Origin: Alphaproteobacteria bacterium | GTDB taxonomy: Bacteria > Pseudomonadota > Alphaproteobacteria > Rhodobacterales > Rhodobacteraceae | Direction: 5' to 3' | Length of the DNA: 55,060 nucleotides | Assembly (NCBI GenBank): GCA_030426685.1 | Contig: JAUHYC010000022.1 | Span: forward strand, 1 to 55,060 | Part shown: piece by piece, positions 18,395 through 26,382 of the stretch | Position numbering within the stretch: the stretch's first letter is position 1 | Layout of the letters: every line of letters starts with the position of its first letter | The notes under the pieces: generated by a model | What the model was told of the DNA's origin: nothing | Seen by the model: only the letters and a program-made list of their open reading frames with translations | Database searches by the model: none | Translations under genes and position numbers: made by a program

Positions 18395-18410
18395 GTTGCG
18401 TCTTCGCAAC
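18395..18410 (+). terminator. Small hairpin after the entericidin-like gene
   Basis: GTTGCG, loop TCTT, CGCAAC form a 6-bp stem 12 bases after the stop. There is no T-run, so terminator function is only possible. Confidence 0.3.
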
Positions 18411-18503
18411 GCCAGCCCGCTATATGTTGTTGCCAACCTCCGCTTTGGCGGCTAAGATGTCGGGCACAGGTGCATAGACGCGGCATTGCATTTCTGACTC
18501 ACT

Positions 18504-18539
18504 TACGGGGTTCTTTTGCGCATGCGAAAGAACCCCGTA
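18504..18539. repeat. Perfect 13-bp inverted repeat
   Basis: TACGGGGTTCTTT (18504-18516) and AAAGAACCCCGTA (18527-18539) are exact complements around TGCGCATGCG, which itself contains the palindrome CGCATGCG. It stands alone in a gene-free stretch with no clear U-run. It could be a terminator for either direction, an RNA stem or a remnant of a mobile element. Confidence 0.6.
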
Positions 18540-19158
18540 TCCGTCTGGTGGGTGGTGCGTGGTAGCCTGTATAAACCCTTGATCCAAAAAAGGAAAAGGC
18601 GTCAGGTGCTCAGACGCGGTCTTTGCATACATCCTTGCGGACATCCCTGACGCCTTGCCGGTCCGATCCGCCCGAGGGACGTTTCGATCCAGTTGCCGAA
18701 GCTCTCGAAAGAGCCCTGGCTACCGCTCCGCGTGCTATGTCGCGTCACGGCACGCACTGACCTTCTGAGAGGCTGACCACTCGGCCCAGGCACGAAGCCA
18801 AGTCCAACCGATCTGCCACCGATAAGCCATTGCGGTAAAGAACAAATCCTAAAATTCGCCATCACCGCCTTGGCCCTCTTGGCCGTTGCGTCCCACCCCG
18901 TTTCCGAAGAACCGTTGCGGTGATCAGACTGTTACATCAGTGTTATGATTGGACAAGAAAATAGCACTGCAGCATGAAAATTAGCCGGGGATAAACTGTT
19001 GATATCCGTTGGGAGAGCGATGTGGATATCTCAGGAATGTACGACATCGCGCAGAGTTGTGGGTGGAAAAGTTCAGACATGAAAATCGACCCCAAAATCC
19101 GCGCGTTTCTGCACCTGCAAAGACCCCGCGCGATGCGTTAGGGGCGAATTGTCCGAGT
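18540..19158. other. Gene-poor interval before the antitoxin-like gene
   Basis: Roughly 620 bases with no gene I can support. A minus-strand open frame at 18602-18865 lacks family features. A dyad GATATCC (19001-19007) / GGATATC (19024-19030) is visible, and a 20-codon frame at 19020-19082 follows GGGAG but is too short to assert. Base composition shifts toward AT around 18930-19010. The stretch has the look of decayed sequence. Confidence 0.4.
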
Positions 19159-19196
19159 TGTACAACACTCAGAGCCCCAATATTTCGACTTGTACA
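19159..19196 (+). promoter_or_regulatory. Two TGTACA sites upstream of the Phd/YefM-like gene
   Basis: TGTACA occurs at 19159-19164, inside the 10-bp palindrome GTTGTACAAC, and at 19191-19196, inside CTTGTACATC. The sites are 32 bases apart, about three helical turns, and the second ends 15 bases before the ATG. A TGTACA core is what I recall for the YefM antitoxin operator, so autoregulation is a natural reading. Confidence 0.55.
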
Positions 19197-19211
19197 TCCG
19201 GAGATTCGCCG

Positions 19212-19640
19212 ATGCGCCTCACCATTTCACAGGCCCGCGCCCGCCTCGGAGAGCTGGCCACCCTCACTCAGGATCCCCGTCAGGTGATCGTTCTGACACG
19301 CTATGGCAAACCGCTGGCCGCGCTGGTCTCGATGACCGAGGCGGAGCGAATCTGGGGCTTGCAGGATGACGACCGGATCGGACGCAAGCACCCGCTCAGC
19401 GGACTGCGCGGGTGGTGGTCGAAAGGGCGTGGAATTCCGGGAATGGAACCTGGGCCGGACGGCAGTTACCTCACCGCGCGCGACGCTGCGCTGAAGGTCC
19501 GCGAGATCCAGATGACCCGTGCCGAGGAACGCCGCATCCTCAAGCGCGGAGGTCTGGACCCTGTCGCGGGCGGCGAGATTGCCGCCCGGCCCGTCGCCTC
19601 CCTGTGGAGACGTGTGTTCATGAGAAACGCTCCGACCTGA
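19212..19640 (+). CDS. Solitary Phd/YefM-type antitoxin-like protein
   Basis: A 142-residue protein. The first 50 residues match the Phd/YefM antitoxin fold: MRLTISQARARLGELA, VIVLTRYGKPLAALVSM, then a TEAERIWGL helix. The remaining 90 residues are basic (RRILKRGG, WSKGRG) and unlike a classic antitoxin tail that clasps a toxin. No Doc, YoeB or other toxin gene lies on either side: the upstream 800 bases are gene-poor and the next gene is antisense. It may be a DNA-binding repressor or a remnant of a toxin-antitoxin pair. The ATG at 19212 is chosen because the fold begins there; an in-frame GTG/TTG-type extension to 19149 would cross the TGTACA sites. Confidence 0.75.
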   Translation: MRLTISQARARLGELATLTQDPRQVIVLTRYGKPLAALVSMTEAERIWGLQDDDRIGRKHPLSGLRGWWSKGRGIPGMEPGPDGSYLTARDAALKVREIQMTRAEERRILKRGGLDPVAGGEIAARPVASLWRRVFMRNAPT

Positions 19641-19721
19641 CCGGGGTACCTACTACTCCTGCCGCAGTCATCATGCTCAGCGGCAACACCCCCCTTAACA
19701 TCCGCTCAGGCCGGAGACGCT

Positions 19722-20171
19722 TCAGTTCACCTGACGTTCCAGAACGGTGCTGTAGGTCGTTCCGTTCCGCAGGCTACGGAAATCGGCAAAGATCTTGCCA
19801 TCCTCGTACCGGGCATCGATCAGCGCGTTGGCACCGATCACCAGCGGTGATGTTTCGACGATGCCGATCGAACCCGAGCCATCGAGGCTGATAGTCCCGG
19901 TGGCCTCGTATTCGTACCAGTCCGTATCGCCATCCCGGCGCCACTTGCTGGGCCCCCAGAACACGTTGCCGTCCTGCATCTGGACGTCCAGCATCCATTC
20001 GGCCTGATTGAAGCGGGGCTGGTCGCCTTTATGGTAGTGGCTGGGCTGCACGGTGGTATAGCTGCCCAGCCACGTGCCGCGCAGGTCCGGTGTATTGTCG
20101 GCCAGCGCGGCGGTTCCAAGCGTGAGGCTTGTGGCCAGGGCGGCTGCTCCGGCAGTCATGTATCTGGTCAT
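19722..20171 (-). CDS. Secreted hypothetical protein, 149 aa
   Basis: The N-terminus MTRYMTAGAAALATSLTLGTAALA is a signal peptide with cleavage near ALA-DN. The mature protein is about 125 residues, rich in Trp, Tyr and Gly (DLRGTWLGSY, QMQDGNVFWGPSKWRRDGDTDWYEYEATG in outline), consistent with a lipocalin-like or other beta-barrel fold, but no family is recognised. A GGAGGAGAG ribosome site sits before the ATG. It is convergent with the antitoxin-like gene and probably monocistronic. Periplasmic location is expected. Confidence 0.75.
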   Translation of the reverse strand: MTRYMTAGAAALATSLTLGTAALADNTPDLRGTWLGSYTTVQPSHYHKGDQPRFNQAEWMLDVQMQDGNVFWGPSKWRRDGDTDWYEYEATGTISLDGSGSIGIVETSPLVIGANALIDARYEDGKIFADFRSLRNGTTYSTVLERQVN

Positions 20172-20317
20172 GGTCTCTCTCCTCCTGAGATCGTGGCCGT
20201 CATTGGCCTTGGCGAACAGATTGGGAGGGTGAGAGACGGTTACAACTTACCTAAGGGAAACTTCATGAAGCGTTCAGACAGGCCTTAGCCTGACGGCAGG
20301 CGAGACCCGCAATCGGT

Positions 20318-20671
20318 TCAGAACACAATCGCAACAAGCTCTGCCAGACCGATCAGACCGAGAAAAACGTTCGAGGTCAGGATCAGCCCTTTCATGTTGC
20401 GTGCCGATATGCCCCTGGCAAAGTGGGTTCGCGCAAATTCCTCATCCATGTCGTCGCGCAGGTTCTCGACATCTTCCAGCGCGGTCTTGCCCGCCAGAAT
20501 GCCATAGGCGGTGGTGGCGATGACCAGAACGATCAGGGCCAGTGAAATCCCCTCAGCCCCGAACCCGATGATTGCGGCAATGGCGACGAAGGCAAAGATC
20601 GTCGTGCGCATGATGTGATAATAATGATCGAGACGCCCCTTTGTGATTTCGGACCGGAGATGCGCGTCCAT
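20318..20671 (-). CDS. Hypothetical membrane protein, 117 aa
   Basis: A soluble N-terminus (MDAHLRSEITKGRLDHYYHI) precedes three hydrophobic helices: about residues 22-38, 41-60 and 97-116. Between helices two and three lies an acidic helix, ALEDVENLRDDMDEEFARTHF. No family is recognised. GGGGGAGC lies upstream of the ATG. It is transcribed alone on the minus strand between the secreted protein and a repeat-containing interval. Confidence 0.72.
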   Translation of the reverse strand: MDAHLRSEITKGRLDHYYHIMRTTIFAFVAIAAIIGFGAEGISLALIVLVIATTAYGILAGKTALEDVENLRDDMDEEFARTHFARGISARNMKGLILTSNVFLGLIGLAELVAIVF

Positions 20672-20817
20672 GATAGCTCCCCCTTTGAAATTTTCGTTTG
20701 CAATAAAGGGAGTGTATCACCTTGCGCCGCATTTCCGAAATCTGCCTGTCCGAACAGCGGGATAAGACCGCCCTGCGGGGCCTCTCCTGCGGCGCTTGTT
20801 GCGTTGGAGTTGGGAAT

Positions 20818-20865
20818 GATGGGTTTATTACCCATCCTACGTAGGGTGGGTCTTCACACCCGCCC
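20818..20865. repeat. Paired palindromic repeat (GTAGGGTGGG family)
   Basis: An inverted pair. GATGGGT and ACCCATC (20818-20836) form one stem; after the palindrome CTACGTAG comes GTAGGGTGGGTCTTCACACC, a second stem. The same GTAGGGTGGG... unit is found at 21325. It lies downstream of the small membrane gene ending at 20898 on the minus strand, a typical position for such elements. Confidence 0.6.
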
Positions 20866-20897
20866 ATTGGTGCATTTCGTAATCCGCAATGTTTGCG

Positions 20898-21218
20898 TCA
20901 GGCCCAGGCCAGCGCGGTGCCGAGGATGACGAGGCCGATGCCGATCCCCTCGCGATACGAGAAGTTCTCGCCGAACAGAAAGAACGAGGCGATGGCGATC
21001 AGAACAACCTCGGCCCCCAGAATGCCGGTATAGATGATGCCCAGCCGTTCCTCGCGCAGCGCGGCGAGTTCGAGCGTTGCGGCGGCCAGCAGGGTCGCGA
21101 CGATCAGCAGGCCAAGGCCGATACCGGGGAGTTTCCACCAGAACTTCATCGCGATCATGGCCACGGAATAGAGACCCGCCGACCCGAGGGCGATGATGGG
21201 GATCATGGATGTGGACAT
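20898..21218 (-). CDS. Small four-helix membrane protein, SMR/EamA-like
   Basis: A 106-residue protein with four predicted helices and a mostly hydrophobic sequence (IIALGSAGLYSVAMIAMKFW, LGLLIVATLLAAATLELAAL, YTGILGAEVVLIAIASFFLFGE, IGIGLVILGTALAWA, shown in part). Size and layout match the small multidrug resistance type, half of an EamA transporter, with a conserved-looking GE and a GxxLGxxL pattern. Start 21218 (MSTSM) follows GGCAGGAGGCGCAG. An open frame to 21341 was rejected because it runs into the repeats. Substrate unknown. Confidence 0.7.
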   Translation of the reverse strand: MSTSMIPIIALGSAGLYSVAMIAMKFWWKLPGIGLGLLIVATLLAAATLELAALREERLGIIYTGILGAEVVLIAIASFFLFGENFSYREGIGIGLVILGTALAWA

Positions 21219-21307
21219 CTGCGCCTCCTGCCGAGGGTTCCGTAGGGTTAAGTCTAGCAGGAGGGTGCGGTTGGGGCTGTGAGGTGGGTCACAGTTGCGA
21301 GTGATAG

Positions 21308-21445
21308 GTTGAAAACCCATCCACGTAGGGTGGGTTTTCAACCCACCAATCCACCCGTAGGGCGGGCTTCAGCCCGCCATCAGCCCTTCCGATCCACGCG
21401 CGTTGGTTTTGGGTCAGGCGAATGGCGGGCTGAAGCCCGCCCTAC
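21308..21445. repeat. Palindromic repeat cluster, two inverted pairs
   Basis: First pair: GGTTGAAAACCCATCC (21308-21323) against GTAGGGTGGGTTTTCAACCC (from 21325). Second pair: GTAGGGCGGGCTTCAGCCCG (from 21357) against an exact 22-base inverse at 21424-21445. Each unit is itself a stem with a 2-4 base loop. The second pair is the same design as the element inside valS, with GGCGGGC in place of CCGGGC-type stems. Confidence 0.75.
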
Positions 21446-21461
21446 GGTTGTTCAAAGCTGT

Positions 21462-21690
21462 TCGATCAAAAGAACCGAGGGCAGCGCCGACCCGAGGGGG
21501 TGAGCGGCGTCTTGGAATTCGTTCAGTGGACGAATTCAGCCGCGATCGGGCGGAGCCCCGGGGCGCAAACGCGCTTCCGACGGTTGGTCGAAAGAACTGA
21601 GGGCCGCGCCGACCCGAGGGGAGGCGCAAACGCGCCACCCGCTTTGCCGGAGGCAAACCTTCGGTTTGGCGGGGCGGGTCGGCGCGGCCC
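21462..21690. repeat. Direct repeats and long inverted repeat
   Basis: Two direct copies of an about 33-base unit, AGAACCGAGGGCAGCGCCGA... at 21471 and AGAACTGAGGGCCGCGCCGA... at 21593, about 122 bases apart. The second copy contains GGGCCGCGCCGACCCG (21601-21616), which pairs perfectly with CGGGTCGGCGCGGCCC (21675-21690); between them are nested stems (GGCGC/GCGCC, TTTGCC/GGCAAA). A further dyad GAATTCGT/ACGAATTC sits at 21515-21537. No gene is supported here; 21691-21884 holds the AT-rich upstream region of the next gene. Confidence 0.7.
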
Positions 21691-21884
21691 GGCGGTGCCG
21701 CACCTCTCGAATATAGAATAGCGGCAAAACCACAAGTCGGTGTATCGGGTTTATAGATCGCTCCCACAATTCTGGATGTGTCAAAATTGACCATCGGTCT
21801 GACAAATGGTAATTTTAAGAGGGATTGACCGTCTTTTTGTCAATCTGAACAATTTCTTAGTACAGAAGTTAATAGAGATGTGCC

Positions 21885-22787
21885 ATGTCAGAAAGCCTCA
21901 AAGCACTCTTTGAAAATTTATCTGAAATTATCGATGCTGCGGCGCAGAGTCCGATGGCTTTGCTCGCATTGGTGGCAATTGCTATTACGTTCGTTGCCGT
22001 AATTTTTTTCTTAAAGTCAAGCCAGAATTATCGAATGATTGTGTTTTTGTGCATTTTGGCCTCAGGTTTTTTGTTAACTGCAACTATTCTTAGGCCTACA
22101 ATAATTCCCGAAATCTATCAAACTCCTCCTCAATCCGACACAACCGAAGCCAGCGATCTGGAAACCCCTGTTCCCTCATCCAATCGCGCTTATTTGAAGG
22201 CGTTTGGATTTGAACTCGGAGTTAACAAATTGTCGGAAGTTTTGGAAAATCAGGGCTTACCAGCATCTCTGGCGAGCACAGTCGAACTATACTATCCTGA
22301 GCATTACATGGACGGTATTTATGAATGGGTTGGTGACGTTACCCCTGACCATAGTTATCCGCAGGGACTAAAGTTCCAGTTATATTTTAAAAGCGGTGTA
22401 CTTTCAGCAATCTACGCCTTTTTTGAATGCGAAAGCAAATCATGCCAATCAAGATGTGACAAAAATATAAAGTACTTTAGCAGCATAATTAGAGATAAAT
22501 TGAATCGTGAACCTGATACGTTTAGCATCAATAAGTCGGTGGGGGAAACCACACAGCGGGTAAATGGTAACGCTTCTTGGGGAACCGAATGGTACTATAC
22601 GACCGTAAAGCGTACTTCAATATCAAAATACCGCGGTGTTGCATTTACGATAAGAGACACTGACGTGAGTGAAGACTACCACTCCTTTGAAGTCTCAAGT
22701 GGCCGGACTCGAGACGATGCGAACTATGGCGGATCGACTCCAGTTGCTTGTTTTACCAATTTCACAATGGCGCTAGCCAAGAGTTAG
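21885..22787 (+). CDS. AT-rich orphan membrane protein, 300 aa
   Basis: I recognise no family. Two hydrophobic helices (about residues 23-43 and 50-69) sit near the N-terminus, followed by a Pro/Ser/Thr/Glu-rich linker (75-100) and a soluble domain (about 100-300) likely outside the cytoplasm. The soluble part contains a cysteine cluster, CESKSCQSRC, and ends with a free Cys in PVACFTNF. Base composition is much more AT-rich than the neighbours, with codons such as TTA, AAT and ATA used often, which suggests acquisition by transfer. AGAGATGTGCC lies before the ATG. It faces the 3' end of lepA and is preceded by the repeat cluster. Confidence 0.75.
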   Translation: MSESLKALFENLSEIIDAAAQSPMALLALVAIAITFVAVIFFLKSSQNYRMIVFLCILASGFLLTATILRPTIIPEIYQTPPQSDTTEASDLETPVPSSNRAYLKAFGFELGVNKLSEVLENQGLPASLASTVELYYPEHYMDGIYEWVGDVTPDHSYPQGLKFQLYFKSGVLSAIYAFFECESKSCQSRCDKNIKYFSSIIRDKLNREPDTFSINKSVGETTQRVNGNASWGTEWYYTTVKRTSISKYRGVAFTIRDTDVSEDYHSFEVSSGRTRDDANYGGSTPVACFTNFTMALAKS

Positions 22788-22839
22788 AAGTCCCTGCATT
22801 ATATAAAGTTCTATTTGATAACTGACTTACAGGTTACCT

Positions 22840-24639
22840 TCACCCATCCATCTTCAACGCCGAAATAAACGCCTCCTGCGGGATATCCACCTTCCCGAAC
22901 TGACGCATCTTCTTCTTACCCGCCTTCTGCTTGTCCAGCAGTTTGCGTTTCCGCGTGGCGTCGCCTCCATAACACTTGGCGGTCACGTCCTTGCGCAGCG
23001 CGGACAGGGTCTCGCGGGCGATGACCTTGCCACCGATTGCGGCCTGAATCGGGATTTTGAACATGTGGCGCGGAATCAGGTCTTTGAGCTTTTCGCACAT
23101 CGCCCGGCCCCGCATCTCGGCCCGGTCGCGGTGAACCATGGTCGACAGCGCGTCGACCGGTTCGTCATTCACCAGCACCGACATCTTGACCAGATTATCC
23201 TCGGTATAGCCGGTCATCTGGTAGTCGAACGAGGCATAGCCCTTGGTCACCGATTTCAGGCGGTCGTAGAAGTCAAAGACGACCTCGTTCAGCGGCAGGT
23301 CATAGACGACCATGGCGCGGCTGCCGGCATAGGTAAGGTCCAGCTGGATACCGCGGCGGTCCTGGCAGAGTTTCAGCACGTCGCCGAGGTATTCATCCGG
23401 CACCAGAATGGTCGCCTTGATGCGCGGCTCCTCGATATGGTCGACCTTCGAGGGGTCGGGCATGTCGGCGGGGTTGTGCAGCTCGATCATCTCGCCGTCT
23501 TTCATGTAGACGTGATAGATCACCGACGGCGCGGTGGTGATGAGCTCGATATCATATTCGCGTTCGATCCGGTCGCGGATGACCTCAAGGTGCAGAAGGC
23601 CAAGGAAGCCGCAGCGGAAGCCAAAGCCAAGGGCGGCGGAGGTTTCCATTTCAAAGCTGAATGAGGCGTCGTTCAGCGCCAGCTTGTCGATCGCGTCGCG
23701 CAGGTCTTCGAATTCGGAACTGTCGACGGGGAACAGGCCACAGAACACCACCGGCTGCGCGGGTTTGAAGCCTGTCAGAGCCTCTTCAGTACCGTTGCGG
23801 TCATTGGTGATGGTGTCGCCGACGCGGGTGTCGCGGACCTGTTTGATGGATGCGGTGAGAAAGCCGATCTCGCCGGGGCCCAGAGAGTCCACCATCTCCA
23901 TCTCGGGGCGGAAGACGCCGACGCGGTCGACATGGTGCAGGGTGTTGTTCGACATGAACTTGACCCGCATCCCCTTTTTCAGCGTGCCGTCCATGATGCG
24001 GACCAGAACGATAACGCCGAGATAGGCGTCGTACCATGAATCCACCAGCATCGCCTTGAGCGGCGCGTCCAGATTGCCCTGCGGTGCGGGCAGTTGCTGC
24101 ACGATGGCCTCGAGCGTCTCGTGAATGCCCTGCCCCGTCTTGGCACTGACCTGAATGGCGTCGGTCGCGTCGATGCCGATCACATCCTCGATCTGTTCGG
24201 CCACGCGGTCACAATCGGACGCGGGCAGGTCGATCTTGTTCAGCACCGGCACGATCTCATGATCGGCGTCGATGGCCTGATACACGTTCGCCAGCGTCTG
24301 CGCTTCAACCCCTTGGGTCGAGTCGACGACCAGCAGAGAGCCCTCGACCGCGCGCATGGACCGGCTGACCTCATAGGCAAAATCCACGTGGCCGGGGGTG
24401 TCAATCAGGTTCAGCACGTATTTCTCGCCATCATCGGCGGTATAGTCGATGCGGACCGTGTTGGCCTTGATGGTGATGCCGCGTTCCCGCTCGATATCCA
24501 TGCTGTCGAGCAGCTGTTCCTTCATGTCGCGATCCTTGACCGTTCCGGTCTCTTGAATGAGCCGGTCAGCAAGGGTGGATTTGCCATGGTCGATATGCGC
24601 GACGATGGAGAAATTGCGGATATGAGCGAGGTCTGTCAT
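22840..24639 (-). CDS. lepA: Elongation factor 4 (LepA)
   Basis: A 599-residue ribosome-associated GTPase. G motifs are clear: [18 protein letters not shown] and NKIDLPASD. The EF-G-like domains follow, and the LepA-specific C-terminal domain is present with [23 protein letters not shown] in outline and [19 protein letters not shown] in outline. Length equals the family norm. It remodels stalled or mis-translocated ribosomes. It is flanked on both sides by AT-rich orphan genes, while lepA itself has ordinary GC-rich composition. Confidence 0.98.
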   Translation of the reverse strand: MTDLAHIRNFSIVAHIDHGKSTLADRLIQETGTVKDRDMKEQLLDSMDIERERGITIKANTVRIDYTADDGEKYVLNLIDTPGHVDFAYEVSRSMRAVEGSLLVVDSTQGVEAQTLANVYQAIDADHEIVPVLNKIDLPASDCDRVAEQIEDVIGIDATDAIQVSAKTGQGIHETLEAIVQQLPAPQGNLDAPLKAMLVDSWYDAYLGVIVLVRIMDGTLKKGMRVKFMSNNTLHHVDRVGVFRPEMEMVDSLGPGEIGFLTASIKQVRDTRVGDTITNDRNGTEEALTGFKPAQPVVFCGLFPVDSSEFEDLRDAIDKLALNDASFSFEMETSAALGFGFRCGFLGLLHLEVIRDRIEREYDIELITTAPSVIYHVYMKDGEMIELHNPADMPDPSKVDHIEEPRIKATILVPDEYLGDVLKLCQDRRGIQLDLTYAGSRAMVVYDLPLNEVVFDFYDRLKSVTKGYASFDYQMTGYTEDNLVKMSVLVNDEPVDALSTMVHRDRAEMRGRAMCEKLKDLIPRHMFKIPIQAAIGGKVIARETLSALRKDVTAKCYGGDATRKRKLLDKQKAGKKKMRQFGKVDIPQEAFISALKMDG

Positions 24640-24734
24640 GGGTTGGGGATATGTAGAGGAATCGTGGGTTGGTCAAGGTGGATTGAAGGGATCACGATGA
24701 AAGTAAAAGCGCTGACCTATCGATCTTAGACGAT

Positions 24735-25844
24735 GTGCCGGAAGACATTCAAAATGCCCTCCTAAGCAGGGCTTGCCTTCGGATGGTACCGATGCTGGGC
24801 AGTGAAGTCCGGGCAGGAAGAAGTTTCCTGCCAGAGCCGCCTGATGAAACAGTCTTAGGTGCATTCCGTACGTTGGCAACTGTAGCTATGACTACTGTGG
24901 ACCACGACTACGAATTAAAACAGCAGTTAATGCACGCTCTAAACAGCGAGTGCTTTGTTGACGACGCTTCTCACGGCTTTCAAGATCATGGAAATTGCAT
25001 TGACGCAATCAGACACCTGTCAGAAAAACTACTTCCAGATACGTTTCTTGTAGAAGCAGACTATGTATTAGAGGCAATTGTTGACGCTATCTATGGTTCA
25101 CACGCCGTCAACAGAGTTCAGTCTGACTTAAACATTCTATGTTCTGATCATCCAGATTTGAACCGGCTTGGTGCCAATGAAAAGAATCCGTACAAACTAC
25201 CATTGTGGACCGATGAGCGACTAGTTCCGAAGACGCTCGATCTAGATTTTTCCAGTTTTCACGCCAAAAGTAGTGCAGCGGGTGGCAAGTGGCAGTATTG
25301 GATTGAGTGGTATCAATCATTTGCAATGGGCAAGCCCCTCGATTGGGAGTTGCAACGTCGCGTCGTAATGATCGAAGAAAAATACTGGATTGCAGGGCCA
25401 GGAGCCATTGCAGACGAAATTGAACGCATCCGAGCACGTTGGCAGGTCGAAACAGCACAAGCTGATCTTGGAAGTAGCTTGCGTATTCAAGCTGCCGAGC
25501 GCCATGGTATCGGGGGGAACAATCCTCCTGAGAGCATCCAAGACGAGCATTTGTCCGGCGCGGTTACATTGATTTGGGAAGCCAAAGAAGAGCTTTCGAC
25601 CGCGTTAAAGCAGGAAAATCCTGCTCGCGAGTGGATTGAGGCAATCTTGGCCAAGTTCAAAGCAGGACTAACCAGCCTTCTCAAGTGGTGTGCTGGAAAG
25701 GTCAATTTAGCTGTTGGCACCGCAATCGTGGTTGGCACGACCAAAGGTTCGACCGTTGTTGTGGATACTTACATCGCCAAGCATCCAGAGAAGATTGAAG
25801 CCTTGATTGAAGCCATCGAGCGGTGGCTGCCGTTTTTGTCGTGA
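24735..25844 (+). CDS. AT-rich orphan protein with C-terminal membrane segment, 369 aa
   Basis: No family is recognised. The first 310 residues look soluble and helix-rich. A short motif ERHGIGGNNPPES lies near residue 258; I have seen GxGxNxPPE-type motifs in uncharacterised proteobacterial proteins but cannot name them. A hydrophobic stretch around residues 323-342 (VNLAVGTAIVVGTTKGSTVVV region) suggests a membrane anchor before a helical tail. The start is uncertain: GTG at 24735 has no clear ribosome site, ATG at 24783 or 24792 are alternatives, and a short frame MKVKALTYRS with a good site (GAAGGG) at 24697 stops just before it in another frame. Base composition is AT-rich versus neighbours. 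It is divergent from lepA. Confidence 0.7.
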   Translation: MPEDIQNALLSRACLRMVPMLGSEVRAGRSFLPEPPDETVLGAFRTLATVAMTTVDHDYELKQQLMHALNSECFVDDASHGFQDHGNCIDAIRHLSEKLLPDTFLVEADYVLEAIVDAIYGSHAVNRVQSDLNILCSDHPDLNRLGANEKNPYKLPLWTDERLVPKTLDLDFSSFHAKSSAAGGKWQYWIEWYQSFAMGKPLDWELQRRVVMIEEKYWIAGPGAIADEIERIRARWQVETAQADLGSSLRIQAAERHGIGGNNPPESIQDEHLSGAVTLIWEAKEELSTALKQENPAREWIEAILAKFKAGLTSLLKWCAGKVNLAVGTAIVVGTTKGSTVVVDTYIAKHPEKIEALIEAIERWLPFLS

Positions 25845-25849
25845 CCGGT

Positions 25850-25873
25850 GCCGGGCTGAAGCCCGGCCTACGG
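25850..25873. repeat. Palindromic repeat, single copy
   Basis: GCCGGGCTGAAGCCCGGCCT and the following ACGG form an 8-bp stem with a 2-base loop. It lies five bases after the orphan gene stop and is identical over 24 bases to the left arm of the element inside valS (53788). It may terminate or stabilise the orphan transcript. Confidence 0.8.
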
Positions 25874-26007
25874 GGTGGGGTGTTTCTGACTCGTTTATTC
25901 ACTTTTTCGCAACGTGTGATTGATCCCTTCCCCCGTTTGTTTCATACTCCGCCGCAGACCGAGAGGGGCGTAAGACCCGTCCGGGCAGGCAAAAACGAGG
26001 CATGAGC

Positions 26008-26316
26008 ATGAAACAGTTCCTCCTTATCGCATTTTGTGCGGCATCGCTGACATCGGTGGCTCCGACAGTGGACGCGGCGCAGATCAAGCGGGCGTGTTTG
26101 GCGTCGGACCGTGAGGCGGCGACGCGGGCGCGGTGTTCTTGCATTCAGCGCGTGGCCGATCAGGCGTTGACGCGTGGCGATCAGAAGACCGTGGCCAAAT
26201 GGTTCGAAGACCCCCATCAGGCGCAGGAGTTGAAGATGTCGCAGACCGCGCGCGATGATGCGCTGTGGGATCGGTATCAGAACTTTGGCCAGATGGCGCA
26301 GGCGATCTGCAGCTAA
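26008..26316 (+). CDS. Small secreted cysteine-containing protein, 102 aa
   Basis: A signal peptide (MKQFLLIAFCAASLTSVAPTVDA, cleavage near VDA-AQ) precedes a helical mature protein of about 80 residues with four cysteines, in RACLASD, CSCIQ and AICS, suggesting two disulfides in the periplasm. Similar Rhodobacterales proteins are sometimes labelled arginine transporter, a label the sequence does not support. ACGAGG seven bases upstream favours the ATG at 26008 over the one at 26002. It stands alone before the LysR-type gene. Confidence 0.75.
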   Translation: MKQFLLIAFCAASLTSVAPTVDAAQIKRACLASDREAATRARCSCIQRVADQALTRGDQKTVAKWFEDPHQAQELKMSQTARDDALWDRYQNFGQMAQAICS

Positions 26317-26382
26317 GCCCCTGTCAATCCTTGACCTGATGCCCGCTGCGCCTCAGAAAAGGCGCAGCGAAAGGTATGTGCG

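Noticed and set aside
19020..19082. 20-codon frame with a GGGAG site upstream of the antitoxin-like gene
   Set aside because: Too short to judge and without a partner; it overlaps a dyad, so the site may be chance.
19212..20171. Complete toxin-antitoxin operon
   Set aside because: The gene opposite the antitoxin-like protein is a secreted protein on the other strand, not a toxin.
20818..21690. CRISPR array
   Set aside because: The repeats are palindromic pairs of varied spacing without regular unique spacers, and no cas gene is present.
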